Source of the DNA: Dysosmobacter acutus | GTDB taxonomy: Bacteria; Bacillota; Clostridia; Oscillospirales; Oscillospiraceae | Assembly: GCF_018919205.1 (NCBI RefSeq) | Contig: NZ_JAHLQN010000001.1 | Coordinates: 62,001-126,000, forward strand | Length of the DNA stretch: 64,000 nucleotides | Direction of reading: 5' to 3' | In this document: positions 30,279-38,810 of the stretch, in pieces | Position numbering within the stretch: position 1 is the first letter of the stretch | How the letters are laid out: each line of letters begins with the position of its first letter | Made by a program: the position numbers and the translations under genes | The notes under the pieces: model-generated | Told to the model about the DNA's origin: nothing | What the model saw: only the letters and a program-made list of their open reading frames with translations | Databases searched by the model: none

Positions 30279-31274
30279 TTATGCCAGCGTTGCCACCAGC
30301 ACGGCCTTGATGGAGTGCATCCGGTTTTCCGCCTCGTCAAATACCACGGAGTGCCTGCCGCGGAACACCTCGTCCGTGACCTCCCGAATGTCCACGCCCT
30401 TGTCTTTCCACTCCTTGGCCAGTTTGGTCTCAAAGTCGTGGAAGGAGGGCAGGCAGTGCATATAGAGCACGTCCTTGTTTCCGGTGGCCTTCAGCGTCTC
30501 CTCCGTCACCCGGTAGGGGGAGAGCAGCTCCGAGCGCTTGGGAATCAGGTCCTCCTCGCCCATGGAGGCCCAGATGTCGCCGTAGATCACATCGGCGTCC
30601 TTCAGGCATCCCATGTCGTCGGTGATCTCGATGAGGCCGCCGTTTTCCCGGGCCACCTCAAAGATCTTCTTGGTCAGCTGGTGGTCCATCTCCCTTGCCA
30701 GCTCCTCCGGGCCAAGGCCAACGAAGTGCATGCCCATCTTGGCCGCGCCGATCATCCAGGCGTAGCACATGTTGTTGCGCACATCGCCGGGAAAGACCAC
30801 CTTCACCTTGTTCAGAGGCTTGGCGCAGTGCTCCTCAATGGTCATCATATCCGCCAGAATCTGAGTGGGGTGGTCCAGGTCCGTCAGGCCGTTCCAGACC
30901 GGCACTCCGGAGTATTTGGCCAGGTCCTCCACCACCTTCTGGTCAAAGCCCCGGTATTCGATGCCGTCGAAAAAGCGGCCCAGCACCTTGGCGGAATCCT
31001 CCAGGCTCTCCTTCTTGCCCATCTGGGAGCTGCCGGAATCCAGGTAGGTGACGTGGGCGCCCTCCTGTGTGGCGGCCACCTCAAAGGAGCAGCGGGTGCG
31101 GGTGGAGGTTTTTTCAAAGAGCAGCACAATGTGCTTGCCCTTGAGCGTGGGGTCGCAGATGCCTGCCCTGCGCTTGGATTTCAGGTCATGGCCCAAATCC
31201 AGCATATAGCGGATCTCACCGGGGGTAAAATCCATCAGTGTCAAAAAGCTTCTTCCCTTTAAATTCACAGCCAT
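30279..31274 (-). CDS. arcB: Ornithine carbamoyltransferase, catabolic
   Basis: A 331-residue enzyme with STRTRCSFE, DIWASMGEED and HCLPSFHDFE. By position between arginine deiminase and the exchanger it should run in reverse, splitting citrulline into ornithine and carbamoyl phosphate for ATP production. It is clearly a paralogue of ArgF (11547-12527), differing in length and in many positions. ATG 31274 has AAGGAG upstream. No carbamate kinase gene (arcC) is in the window, so the last step must be encoded elsewhere. Confidence 0.9.
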   Translation of the reverse strand: MAVNLKGRSFLTLMDFTPGEIRYMLDLGHDLKSKRRAGICDPTLKGKHIVLLFEKTSTRTRCSFEVAATQEGAHVTYLDSGSSQMGKKESLEDSAKVLGRFFDGIEYRGFDQKVVEDLAKYSGVPVWNGLTDLDHPTQILADMMTIEEHCAKPLNKVKVVFPGDVRNNMCYAWMIGAAKMGMHFVGLGPEELAREMDHQLTKKIFEVARENGGLIEITDDMGCLKDADVIYGDIWASMGEEDLIPKRSELLSPYRVTEETLKATGNKDVLYMHCLPSFHDFETKLAKEWKDKGVDIREVTDEVFRGRHSVVFDEAENRMHSIKAVLVATLA

Positions 31275-31332
31275 ATCGTATGGTTCTCCTTTTGTTGTTT
31301 TTTACGTTCAGACCGATGCCGGCAAGCGCTTA

Positions 31333-32559
31333 CTACAGGTCCTCCCGCCAGAGGGGCATGGACATGCACCGGGGGCCGCCGCGGCCCCGGCTGAGCTCGG
31401 CGCTGGGGATGGTGTGGATCTTGATGCCGTGCTCCTCCAGCAGCCGGTTGGTCACATAGTTGCGGGCGTAGACCACCACCTCGCCCGGCGCCACGGCCAG
31501 GGTGTTGCTGCCGTCGTTCCACTGCTCCCGGGCCGCGTCGATCTCGTCGCCCTCGCCGCAGCGCAGCAGCGTGACCTTGTCCAGGCCCAGGTGTTCTTTC
31601 AGGATATCCTCCAGCCGTCCCTCTTCCTGGCGGATCTTCATTTTGCGGTTTTCGTCCAGCTCCATCACATACACGGTGATGTCGTTGAGGATATTGGGGT
31701 GAACGGTGAACTTGTCCCGGTCCACCATGGTGAAGACCGTATCCAGATGCATGAACGAACGGGTCTTGGGAATGTTGAAGGCCAATATCTTTTTGAAGGT
31801 GGGGCTGTCGGTCAAAACCGTGTCCGCAAGGGCGTCGATGGAGTCCTCCTGGGTCCGCTGGGAGATGCCCACCGCCAAAACCTCGGGGGAGAGGATCAGG
31901 ATGTCGCCGCCCTCCAAGGAGGTGGTCTCGCCCCGGTCGTACCAGCGGGGCACGCTCTTGTACTCCGGGTGGTATTTGAAAATAAACTTGGCAAACAGCG
32001 TCTCCCGGTTGCGCGTCTTGGTGTGCATCTTGTGGATGGAGACGCCGCGGCCGATGGTTGCAAAGGGATCGCGGGTAAAATAGAGGTTGGGCATGGGATC
32101 GATGACAAAGGGATAGTCCCCGGCCGTGGCGGCCAGGTAATCCTTCAGCCGGGCCTGGTCCGTCTCACGCAGCTGGGACTTTCTCACGCCGGCCATCATC
32201 TGGGAGACCATCTCCCGGTTGGGCAGGGAGAGGAACAGCTCCGATAGCATCTCCCGGGCCCGCTGCTCCCGGACCTCCGCCTCGTCTAAGAACTGGCGCA
32301 CCAGCTCCTGCTTCACCGCGTCGTCCGTCAATGAGGCGGCCACCAGGTCCACCAGGTACACCACCTCCGCCCCGCTTTGGCGCAGGCAGTCGGCAAAGGC
32401 ATCGTGCTCCCGCTGGGCCTCCTGAAGGTAGGGAATGTCGTCAAAGAGCAGTCGCTCCATATACTCGGGCATCAGGTTTTCCAGTTCCTGTCCCGGACGG
32501 TGCAGCAGCACCCGCCGCAGCCGGCCGATTTCAGAGGTATTATGAATCGCGGTTTCCAA
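31333..32559 (-). CDS. arcA: Arginine deiminase
   Basis: A 408-residue cytoplasmic enzyme hydrolysing arginine to citrulline and ammonia. Guanidine-binding and catalytic motifs are visible: [24 protein letters not shown], and the C-terminal nucleophile Cys in [15 protein letters not shown]. The start is probably TTG 32559: AAAGGAG lies seven bases upstream, and the resulting length matches the family. An in-frame ATG at 32586 has no ribosome binding site of its own. First gene of the arcA-arcB-transporter operon. Confidence 0.94.
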   Translation of the reverse strand: METAIHNTSEIGRLRRVLLHRPGQELENLMPEYMERLLFDDIPYLQEAQREHDAFADCLRQSGAEVVYLVDLVAASLTDDAVKQELVRQFLDEAEVREQRAREMLSELFLSLPNREMVSQMMAGVRKSQLRETDQARLKDYLAATAGDYPFVIDPMPNLYFTRDPFATIGRGVSIHKMHTKTRNRETLFAKFIFKYHPEYKSVPRWYDRGETTSLEGGDILILSPEVLAVGISQRTQEDSIDALADTVLTDSPTFKKILAFNIPKTRSFMHLDTVFTMVDRDKFTVHPNILNDITVYVMELDENRKMKIRQEEGRLEDILKEHLGLDKVTLLRCGEGDEIDAAREQWNDGSNTLAVAPGEVVVYARNYVTNRLLEEHGIKIHTIPSAELSRGRGGPRCMSMPLWREDL

Positions 32560-32685
32560 ATCGTTCACTCCTTTGTTTTTGCTCATGGGTTAGGGTTTCT
32601 TCTTTTTCCGTTTTCATGCGCGGCTTTTCCAATTTGGGAAAAAAACTTCATGAACGTCAAATGGAATTCCGTCCAAACGCAAAAA

Positions 32686-32710
32686 AAGGGAACGGCTGAA
32701 CCGTTCCCTT
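32686..32710 (-). terminator. Terminator of the lipoprotein gene
   Basis: AAGGGAACGG and CCGTTCCCTT (10-bp perfect stem, loop CTGAA) are followed on the minus strand by TTTTTTT. Confidence 0.9.
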
Positions 32711-32725
32711 TCACCTGGTATTCCA

Positions 32726-33316
32726 TTACTCTATGACTGTGGATGCGAATTCGTTGGCCTCCACGCTCCAGCCAATGGCCTCCAGCCGGGCGCCGAATCC
32801 CTCCTCCACCTCCTGCGGATATTTGCCAAGAACTGCATAGACCCGATCGCCCGGTCCCTCTATGATCCGGAGGTAGAGGCATTGTTCCCCCTCCGCGCTG
32901 CCCTCCTCATCCTTTAGCGGGCTGGGGGCATAGCCGGAGATGGAGTCCGCCACTTCCTCCACGCTTTTGCCGGTGTGGGTCTCCACCCGAATCTCCACAT
33001 CCGGATGATTGACGGACTGCCAGCCGCTGACCCAGGTCTTCTCCCAGCCCTCATCGGGCACATAGAGGGAAAAGCCATCCCCGATAAACAGCGTGGAGGG
33101 TATCTCCTCAGTCAGTCCCTCCAAGGTGATGGAGAGGCTGGCGGTCTCCTCCCGGCCCAGACTCTCCGGCGTACCAAAGGAGTCCGCCTGCTCTTCGGAG
33201 GCGCTGCTCCCCCCGCCTCTTTCCCCCGCGGAAGACGGGCTACCCTGGCTGGGCTGCCGGGCGCAGGCGGTCAGCAGCAGAGTCAGGACCGCAATCAAAA
33301 CAAGTCTCTTTTTCAT
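32726..33316 (-). CDS. Predicted lipoprotein of unknown function
   Basis: A 196-residue protein starting at ATG 33316 behind GAGGAG. The signal peptide MKKRLVLIAVLTLLLTACAR ends in a lipobox with Cys at residue 19, and a Ser/Gly/Glu-rich linker follows. The remaining domain of about 140 residues has no motif I recognise; FSLYVPDEGWEK and WSVEANEF suggest a compact alpha/beta fold like those of small secreted DUF4367-like domains. It sits alone between the liv operon and the deiminase genes with its own terminator. Confidence 0.75.
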   Translation of the reverse strand: MKKRLVLIAVLTLLLTACARQPSQGSPSSAGERGGGSSASEEQADSFGTPESLGREETASLSITLEGLTEEIPSTLFIGDGFSLYVPDEGWEKTWVSGWQSVNHPDVEIRVETHTGKSVEEVADSISGYAPSPLKDEEGSAEGEQCLYLRIIEGPGDRVYAVLGKYPQEVEEGFGARLEAIGWSVEANEFASTVIE

Positions 33317-33403
33317 ACGACTTCTCCTCAACCCGGCGCATATGCGCGTCCGCCGGAACGTTCTCTCCTGCTCTAATGCGAAGGGGTGGGGCGCATCCGC
33401 CGT

Positions 33404-34114
33404 TTATCGCCGCTTGCCCAGGTACGCCTCCTTCACGCTCTCGTTGGCCAGCAGCTCCGCTCCCGTGCCGCTGAGGGTGATGTTGCCGGTCTCCAGCACG
33501 TAGGCAAGGTCCGCGATCTTCAGCGCCATATTGGCGTTTTGCTCTATGAGCAGCACGGTGACGCCCTGGCGGTTGATCTCCCGGATGATGGAGAAGATGT
33601 CCTGCACCACCAGCGGCGCAAGGCCCAAAGAGGGTTCATCCAGCATCATCAGCCTGGGCCGGCTCATCAGCGCCCGGCCCACGGCCAGCATCTGCTGCTC
33701 GCCGCCGGACAGCGTGCCCGCTAACTGCCAGGAGCGCTCCTTCAGCCGGGGAAAGAGCTCGTAGACCCAGTTGACATCCAACTCGATCTCCGCCTTGTTA
33801 TTGCGCAGGTACGCGCCCATTTTCAAATTCTCCAACACCGTCAGGTCGGTAAACACCCGGCGTCCCTCCGGGCTCATGGCAATGCCCTCGCCGATGATCC
33901 GGTCAATGGGCTTGCCCCGGAGCTCCTTCCCATCCCAGCGGATGGAGCCGGACTCCGCCTTTACAAGGCCCGTGATGGTGCGCAGCAGCGTGGACTTGCC
34001 GGCACCGTTGGCGCCGATGAGGGTGACGATCTTCCCGTCCGGCACCTCCAGCGAGACGCCCCGCAGGGCGCGGATGCCGCCATAGGACACGTGCAGGTCT
34101 TTGATCTCAAGCAT
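33404..34114 (-). CDS. livF: Branched-chain amino-acid ABC transporter ATPase LivF
   Basis: A 236-residue ABC ATPase. Walker A is GANGAGKSTLL, the signature LSGGEQQMLAVGRAL, and Walker B LMMLDEPSLGLAP. The C-terminal end VLETGNITLSGTGAELLAN is typical of LivF. ATG 34114 overlaps the livG stop by 8 bases and uses GGTGAG within livG as ribosome binding site. It pairs with LivG on the LivHM membrane dimer. Last gene of the liv operon. Confidence 0.94.
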   Translation of the reverse strand: MLEIKDLHVSYGGIRALRGVSLEVPDGKIVTLIGANGAGKSTLLRTITGLVKAESGSIRWDGKELRGKPIDRIIGEGIAMSPEGRRVFTDLTVLENLKMGAYLRNNKAEIELDVNWVYELFPRLKERSWQLAGTLSGGEQQMLAVGRALMSRPRLMMLDEPSLGLAPLVVQDIFSIIREINRQGVTVLLIEQNANMALKIADLAYVLETGNITLSGTGAELLANESVKEAYLGKRR

Positions 34115-35048
34115 CTTCACTCACCCCCAGATAGGCGTCGATGACGCGCTGGTCGTTTTGAATCTCCGCCGGCGTGCCCTGGGCGATCAGCTTGCCGAAG
34201 TCCAGCACATAGATGCGCTCCGAGATATCCATGACCAGGTCCATGTGATGCTCGATGAGCAGTATGGTCATGTGAAACTCCTTACGGACCCGGCCGATGA
34301 ACTCCGTCAGCTCGTCGGTCTCCTGGGGATTCATGCCCGCCGCCGGCTCATCTAACAGCAGGAGCTTCGGCTCCGTGGCCAGGGCCCGGGCGATCTCCAG
34401 CCGCCGCTGCCTGCCATAGGGCAGCGAGGTGGCCAGCTCGTCCTTCACATCGGAGAGTCCCACGATGTCCAAAAGATGCTCCACCTTCTCCCGCTGGGCC
34501 CGCTCCTCCTTCTGATTGAGGCGGAAGGTGGCGGAGAAGAGGTTGCTGGTGCGGCGCAGGTGGGTGCCGATGAGCACGTTGGTGAATACGCTCTGGCTCT
34601 TCCACAGCCGGATGTTCTGGAAGGTGCGGGCCATGCCCAGCGCGGTCACCTGATCCGGCGTAGGCGACAGGACGCGGCCTGTAAACGCGTCCACATCCCG
34701 CTGGCGCTCCAGCGCCCTGCGCGACTCCAGCGCCTCGTCGCTCTCGCCGCTCAGCGGCTCCAATTTGTATTCGCCGGTATACAGCTCCGGATTCATCCCC
34801 GCATAGGTCTTCCGCATTTTGCCCTGGGGGTGGTTGCGGACAATGGTCCGGCCGCAGAACTCCACCCGGCCGTTGGTGGGCGCGTATACGCCGGTGATGA
34901 CGTTGAAGGCGGTGGTCTTTCCCGCGCCGTTGGGTCCGATTAGGGCCACGATCTCCCCCTCATAAACCTCCAGATTCAGATTGTCCACCGCCACCACGCC
35001 GCCAAACTGCATGGTGGCGTTCTCCACATACAATACCCTCTCACTCAT
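34107..35048 (-). CDS. livG: Branched-chain amino-acid ABC transporter ATPase LivG, with an insertion
   Basis: A 313-residue ABC ATPase, about 55 residues longer than usual LivG. Walker A (GPNGAGKTTAFN), signature-like LPYGRQRRLEIARAL and Walker B (LLLLDEPAAGMNP) are intact. The extra segment, about residues 70-128, separates the Walker A region from GMARTFQNIRLW (Q-loop) and is rich in charged residues (SGESDEALESRRALERQRD). Its role is unknown; it could contact LivM or LivF. ATG 35048 overlaps the livM stop (ATGA) with GGGAGG upstream. Confidence 0.92.
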   Translation of the reverse strand: MSERVLYVENATMQFGGVVAVDNLNLEVYEGEIVALIGPNGAGKTTAFNVITGVYAPTNGRVEFCGRTIVRNHPQGKMRKTYAGMNPELYTGEYKLEPLSGESDEALESRRALERQRDVDAFTGRVLSPTPDQVTALGMARTFQNIRLWKSQSVFTNVLIGTHLRRTSNLFSATFRLNQKEERAQREKVEHLLDIVGLSDVKDELATSLPYGRQRRLEIARALATEPKLLLLDEPAAGMNPQETDELTEFIGRVRKEFHMTILLIEHHMDLVMDISERIYVLDFGKLIAQGTPAEIQNDQRVIDAYLGVSEDA

Positions 35049-36142
35049 TGGGCGCTCCCTCCCTTCCGGGGACGTCTCTTACCCCGCATCCCGCGCAGCA
35101 CATCGGGCAGCTCTTTATCGCCCATGATGCCCCTGCGGAAAAAGAGCACGATCACCATGATGATGAGGGCAAACACCACCTTGCGGAAGCCTCCGCGAAA
35201 GAGCGGAATGCCCAGGGACTCGTCGTCCAAAAACCGCAGCCACCACTCGTTGCAGGCGGTGAATAGGAAGCTGGCCAGCACGGAGCCGCTGATGGACCCA
35301 ATCCCGCCGATGACCACGATCAGCAAAATCTCGTAGGTCATGTTGGTCTTGAAGTTGTTGGCCTGGGCCATGCACTGGTACATGGCCAGAAGGCCGCCGC
35401 CCACACCGGCGAAAAAGGAACTGATGACAAAGGAGGCCATCTTGTGGCGGGCCAGGTTGACTCCCATGGCCTCCGCCGCCACCTCGTCGTCCCGGATGGC
35501 CTTAAACGCCCGGCCGTAGGTGGAGTTGATGAGCAGAACAATCACCGCGATGCACCCGCCGGCCACCAGATAGAAGGGGAGCACGGAGCTGAAGTAGGGG
35601 AAGCCGTTGAGCACATTGGCGCCGTTGGTCAGCGGGCCCAACTTATCCCACTGGAAAAAGGCCCGGATGATCTCCGCGAAGCCCAGTGTGGCAATGGCCA
35701 GGTAGTCGCTTTTAAGCCGCAGCACCGGCAGGCCGATGAGGTAGGCAAACAGCGCCGCCACCAGTCCTCCCAGGGCCAGCGCGATGACCATGCCCACAGC
35801 CGCCCCGGCCCCTTGGGAGCCGAACACATCGCTTAAGGAAAAGGTGATCCAGTGCTCGCCGCCGAACATCCGGTAGACGCTCTCCCTTGATGCCTCCGGA
35901 ATCATGAAAATGGCGTAGGTGTAGGCGCCTAAGAGCATAAAGCCCGCCTGCCCCAGGGAAAAAAGGCCCGTAAAGCCGTTGAGCAAATTCATGGACACCG
36001 CCACAAGGCCATAGACCGCCGTTTTTTTCAGCACGGGGAACAGCATGGAATAGGAGGGCACCACCCGCTCCAATACGAACAGGAGGATATAGAACGCGGC
36101 GATGGCCGCAAGCGTCCGGTAAATTCTTGTCTTCTGATGCAT
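35045..36142 (-). CDS. livM: Branched-chain amino-acid ABC transporter permease LivM
   Basis: A 365-residue permease with about ten hydrophobic segments. The family motifs LLNGFTGLFSLGQAGFMLLGAYT and LKSDYLAIATLGFAEIIR are clear, with AFKAIRDDEVAAEAMGVN forming the ATPase-contact loop. ATG 36142 follows GGAGG; the gene starts 12 bases after the livH stop region and overlaps livG by 4 bases. It forms the channel with LivH. Confidence 0.93.
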   Translation of the reverse strand: MHQKTRIYRTLAAIAAFYILLFVLERVVPSYSMLFPVLKKTAVYGLVAVSMNLLNGFTGLFSLGQAGFMLLGAYTYAIFMIPEASRESVYRMFGGEHWITFSLSDVFGSQGAGAAVGMVIALALGGLVAALFAYLIGLPVLRLKSDYLAIATLGFAEIIRAFFQWDKLGPLTNGANVLNGFPYFSSVLPFYLVAGGCIAVIVLLINSTYGRAFKAIRDDEVAAEAMGVNLARHKMASFVISSFFAGVGGGLLAMYQCMAQANNFKTNMTYEILLIVVIGGIGSISGSVLASFLFTACNEWWLRFLDDESLGIPLFRGGFRKVVFALIIMVIVLFFRRGIMGDKELPDVLRGMRGKRRPRKGGSAQ

Positions 36143-36153
36143 CTTACCCCTCC

Positions 36154-37038
36154 TCACACCTTATCCGTGGACTTTTCGCCAAACAGTCCCGTGGGTTTGA
36201 CGCACAATACAATGATCAGCAGAGCGAAGGTAAAGGCGTCGGAGAAGGTGGTCCAGCCCAGGCCCTTGATGATGTTTTCGCAGATGCCGATGACAAACGC
36301 ACCAAGCACCGCGCCGGGAATGGAGCCGATGCCTCCGAACACCGCGGCCACAAACGCCTTCAGCCCCGGCATGGCGCCGGAGGTGGGGATGACGGACTGA
36401 TAGTTGGTAAAGTACAGCAGTGAACCGATGGCCGCAAGAAAGGAGCCGATGACAAAGGTGGTGGAAATCACCCGGTCCACCCGGATACCCATGAGTTGGG
36501 CCGTCTCAAAGTCCTTGGAGGCCGCCCGCATGGCCATGCCGATCTTTGTGTGGCGGATCAGCATGTTCAGCCCAATCACCAGCACGATCGTCAGCACCGG
36601 CGTCACAATGGTGACCCGGCTGGTGGACGCGCCGGCCACGCTCACCCGGTCCGAGAGCCAGGGGATGCTGGGGTAGACCTTGGCCAGGCCTCCGGTGATG
36701 TACAGTGCCAGGTTCTGCAAAAGGTAGCTGACGCCGATGGCGGAGATCATCACCGACATCCGGGGCGCCGAGCGCAGCGGCTTGTAGGCCGCCTTTTCAA
36801 TCAGCACGCCCAGCGCCACCGTCGCCGCGATCACCAGGGGGATGGCGGCATAGAGCGGCATAGCGCTGGACAGGTAGATCATGGCCAGGCCCGCCACCAT
36901 AAACACATCGCCATGGGCAAAGTTGATCAGCCGCAAAATGCCATAGACCATGGTGTAGCCAATGGCAATCAGCGCGTACTGCCCGCCCACGGAGATTCCT
37001 GCCAGCAAAAACGGCAGGTTTTCCTGTACGAATTTCAT
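36154..37038 (-). CDS. livH: Branched-chain amino-acid ABC transporter permease LivH
   Basis: A 294-residue permease. It contains LLAGISVGGQYALIAIGYTM and GILRLINFAHGDVFMV near the N-terminus, both typical of LivH, and AMRAASKDFETAQLMGI as the coupling loop. ATG 37038 is preceded by GAGGAGGAAG. It follows the binding-protein gene after an intergenic hairpin. Confidence 0.94.
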   Translation of the reverse strand: MKFVQENLPFLLAGISVGGQYALIAIGYTMVYGILRLINFAHGDVFMVAGLAMIYLSSAMPLYAAIPLVIAATVALGVLIEKAAYKPLRSAPRMSVMISAIGVSYLLQNLALYITGGLAKVYPSIPWLSDRVSVAGASTSRVTIVTPVLTIVLVIGLNMLIRHTKIGMAMRAASKDFETAQLMGIRVDRVISTTFVIGSFLAAIGSLLYFTNYQSVIPTSGAMPGLKAFVAAVFGGIGSIPGAVLGAFVIGICENIIKGLGWTTFSDAFTFALLIIVLCVKPTGLFGEKSTDKV

Positions 37039-37095
37039 TCTCTTCCTCCTCGCGAGAGTAAAGTCTCTGACGCCCATGACGCATAGGGACGTTGG

Positions 37096-37124
37096 GCGGC
37101 GGGGGTCGAAACGGCCCCCGCCGC
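37096..37124 (-). terminator. Intergenic hairpin between livJ and livH
   Basis: GCGGCGGGGG and CCCCCGCCGC form a 10-bp stem, extendable to 13 with one wobble around loop AAA. No T-run, so likely a stabiliser or partial terminator, as at the sugar transporter operon. Confidence 0.7.
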
Positions 37125-37146
37125 TGTTACGCGTGTTATTTCAAAA

Positions 37147-38328
37147 TTACTGGTCGATGGTCACGGAGCCGCCGCCGATCCAGGCGCCAGTGGCGTTGTC
37201 GGCGGTCTTCACGTAAGCGGTCTTGACAATGGCGTCGCCGTTTTCATCAAAGGCGATCTGGCCGGTGATGCCGTCATAGCTGACGGAGGGCAGCGCTTCC
37301 ATCACCTTGGCGGGATCGGTGGAGGCGGCGTCCTGAATGGCCGCCAGAGCCAGGAAGTAGGAGTCGTATCCCATGACGGACACGGCCGCCAGGGTATCGT
37401 TGTCGTTGTTGTTCTTCAGGTTGGTGGGATCGCTGTTGATCCACTCCTTGAAACTGGCCTCAAACTCGGGGTTGGTGCCGTCGGCATAGAAGGTGGTGAC
37501 GGTCACCTGAACGTCGGTGCCCTTTGCCGCCTCCAAAATCACGTTGGAATCCCAGGTGTCGCCGGCCAGAATGGGCATCTTCATGCCCTGGCTGGCAGCC
37601 TGGTTGATGATCAGCTGCGCGGCCTCCGTGGAGGTGGGGGAGAAGAACACGCCGCAGCCCTCGTTGACCGCGCTGGTGATATAAGAGGTGAAGTCGCTGT
37701 TGCCGTCGGGGAACTCCGCCTTCACCACCTGGCCGCCCAGGGCCTCAAATGCCTCGGCAAAGTAGCTGACCAGGCCTCCGGAGTAGTCATCGCCCAACTT
37801 GGAGAGGCAATAGGCCTTCTGCACGCCCAAGTTGCCATAGGCGTAGTTGGCCAGCACAGGCCCCTGGAAGGGATCGATGAAGCAGGCACGGAAATAATGG
37901 CTGTTGCCCGCAGTTACCATGGGATTGGTGCAGGTGACACCGATGGCGGGCACGCCGGCATTTTTAAAGGTATCGGACGCGGCGATGGACACGCCGGAGC
38001 CATAGGACCCTAACACCACGGACACGCCGTTGGAGATCAGCTTGCTGGCGGCGCCCACGGCCTTGTCGTTGGAGCTCTCGTTGTCCACGATCACCAGCTC
38101 CACGTCGTAGGTCTCCCCGCCGATCTCCACGGTGGGCTGCACGCTGTGGGCATACTGCATGCCCAGAATCTCCTGCTTGCCGCCGGCGCCGTTGTCGCCG
38201 GACTGGGGCTCATAGACGCCGATTTTCACCACTTTATCAGAACTGCCGGAACTTCCGCCCGAGCCGCCGCATGCGGCCAGGCTCAGCGCCATCATCAGCG
38301 CCAGGGACAGTGCAAGAACTTTTCTCAT
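37147..38328 (-). CDS. livJ: Branched-chain amino-acid-binding lipoprotein
   Basis: A 393-residue periplasmic-binding-fold protein. The signal peptide MRKVLALSLALMMALSLAA ends at a lipobox Cys (LAAC), followed by a Gly/Ser linker. The ligand domain shows VKIGVYEPQSGDNGAGGKQ, VLGSYGSGVSIAASD and GVTCTNPMVT, typical of the Leu/Ile/Val-binding family (Peripla_BP_6). ATG 38328 follows AGGAGG. It heads the livJHMGF operon. Whether it binds Leu/Ile/Val or another amino acid cannot be decided. Confidence 0.92.
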   Translation of the reverse strand: MRKVLALSLALMMALSLAACGGSGGSSGSSDKVVKIGVYEPQSGDNGAGGKQEILGMQYAHSVQPTVEIGGETYDVELVIVDNESSNDKAVGAASKLISNGVSVVLGSYGSGVSIAASDTFKNAGVPAIGVTCTNPMVTAGNSHYFRACFIDPFQGPVLANYAYGNLGVQKAYCLSKLGDDYSGGLVSYFAEAFEALGGQVVKAEFPDGNSDFTSYITSAVNEGCGVFFSPTSTEAAQLIINQAASQGMKMPILAGDTWDSNVILEAAKGTDVQVTVTTFYADGTNPEFEASFKEWINSDPTNLKNNNDNDTLAAVSVMGYDSYFLALAAIQDAASTDPAKVMEALPSVSYDGITGQIAFDENGDAIVKTAYVKTADNATGAWIGGGSVTIDQ

Positions 38329-38409
38329 GCTTCTTTCCTCCTGATTTGGCCGGCATTCCTCTCTTCCCCAGGACGGCCGGCATCCAGATTTCCCCAAGGG
38401 GGTGATTGC

Positions 38410-38438
38410 ATTCTAAGAGAAACCTCCTCCCTTTTCAA
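38410..38438 (-). promoter_or_regulatory. livJ promoter
   Basis: TTGAAA (38438-38433) and TAGAAT (38415-38410) with 17-base spacing on the minus strand. Confidence 0.65.
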
Positions 38439-38771
38439 GAGGTATTTTCCACAGAAAGATTTTGCTGTTTTGCGGGCTGTGCTTCCAATTTACTCTTTGA
38501 TTAAAAGTCATTTGTCTCTGTATCAAATACATTTGCCGTCGCGGCACCAAATATTCCCTGATTTTTGTCTCTCACCGGCGCACAATCTTTTCCGTCATTT
38601 CGCCCAATGTAATCTAAGTTTCCAGCTTTTCATCTGTGTAATAGTTCTAATTTTCGCGTATCCCTACCGGACCAAATGGGCCCATTGCCCGGCGGCATAC
38701 GCATGGGACAGCACATCGCCTCTGCAGAAAGTCCCCGGCGGCAGCGGTGCGTCAGACTATTCCGGGCGCAA

Positions 38772-38806
38772 AAAAGGAAGCAGGCTATTTCGGCCTGCTT
38801 CCTTTT
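38772..38806 (-). terminator. ftsH terminator
   Basis: AAAAGGAAGCAGGC and GCCTGCTTCCTTTT form a perfect 14-bp stem with a 7-base loop; T-rich tail on the minus strand. Confidence 0.9.
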
Positions 38807-38810
38807 ATTC

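Larger units (their letters stand above)
38329..38810. other. Intergenic region between livJ and ftsH
   Basis: This 480-base AT-rich stretch has no convincing gene. It contains the livJ promoter (38410-38438) and the ftsH terminator (38772-38806). The middle, 38440-38770, shows several TTTGTC/TTTGAT-like words but no clear structure or riboswitch pattern. Confidence 0.7.

Noticed and set aside
33336..33347. Palindrome GCGCATATGCGC upstream of the lipoprotein gene
   Set aside because: No promoter boxes beside it and short GC palindromes are frequent in this DNA; too weak to list as an operator.
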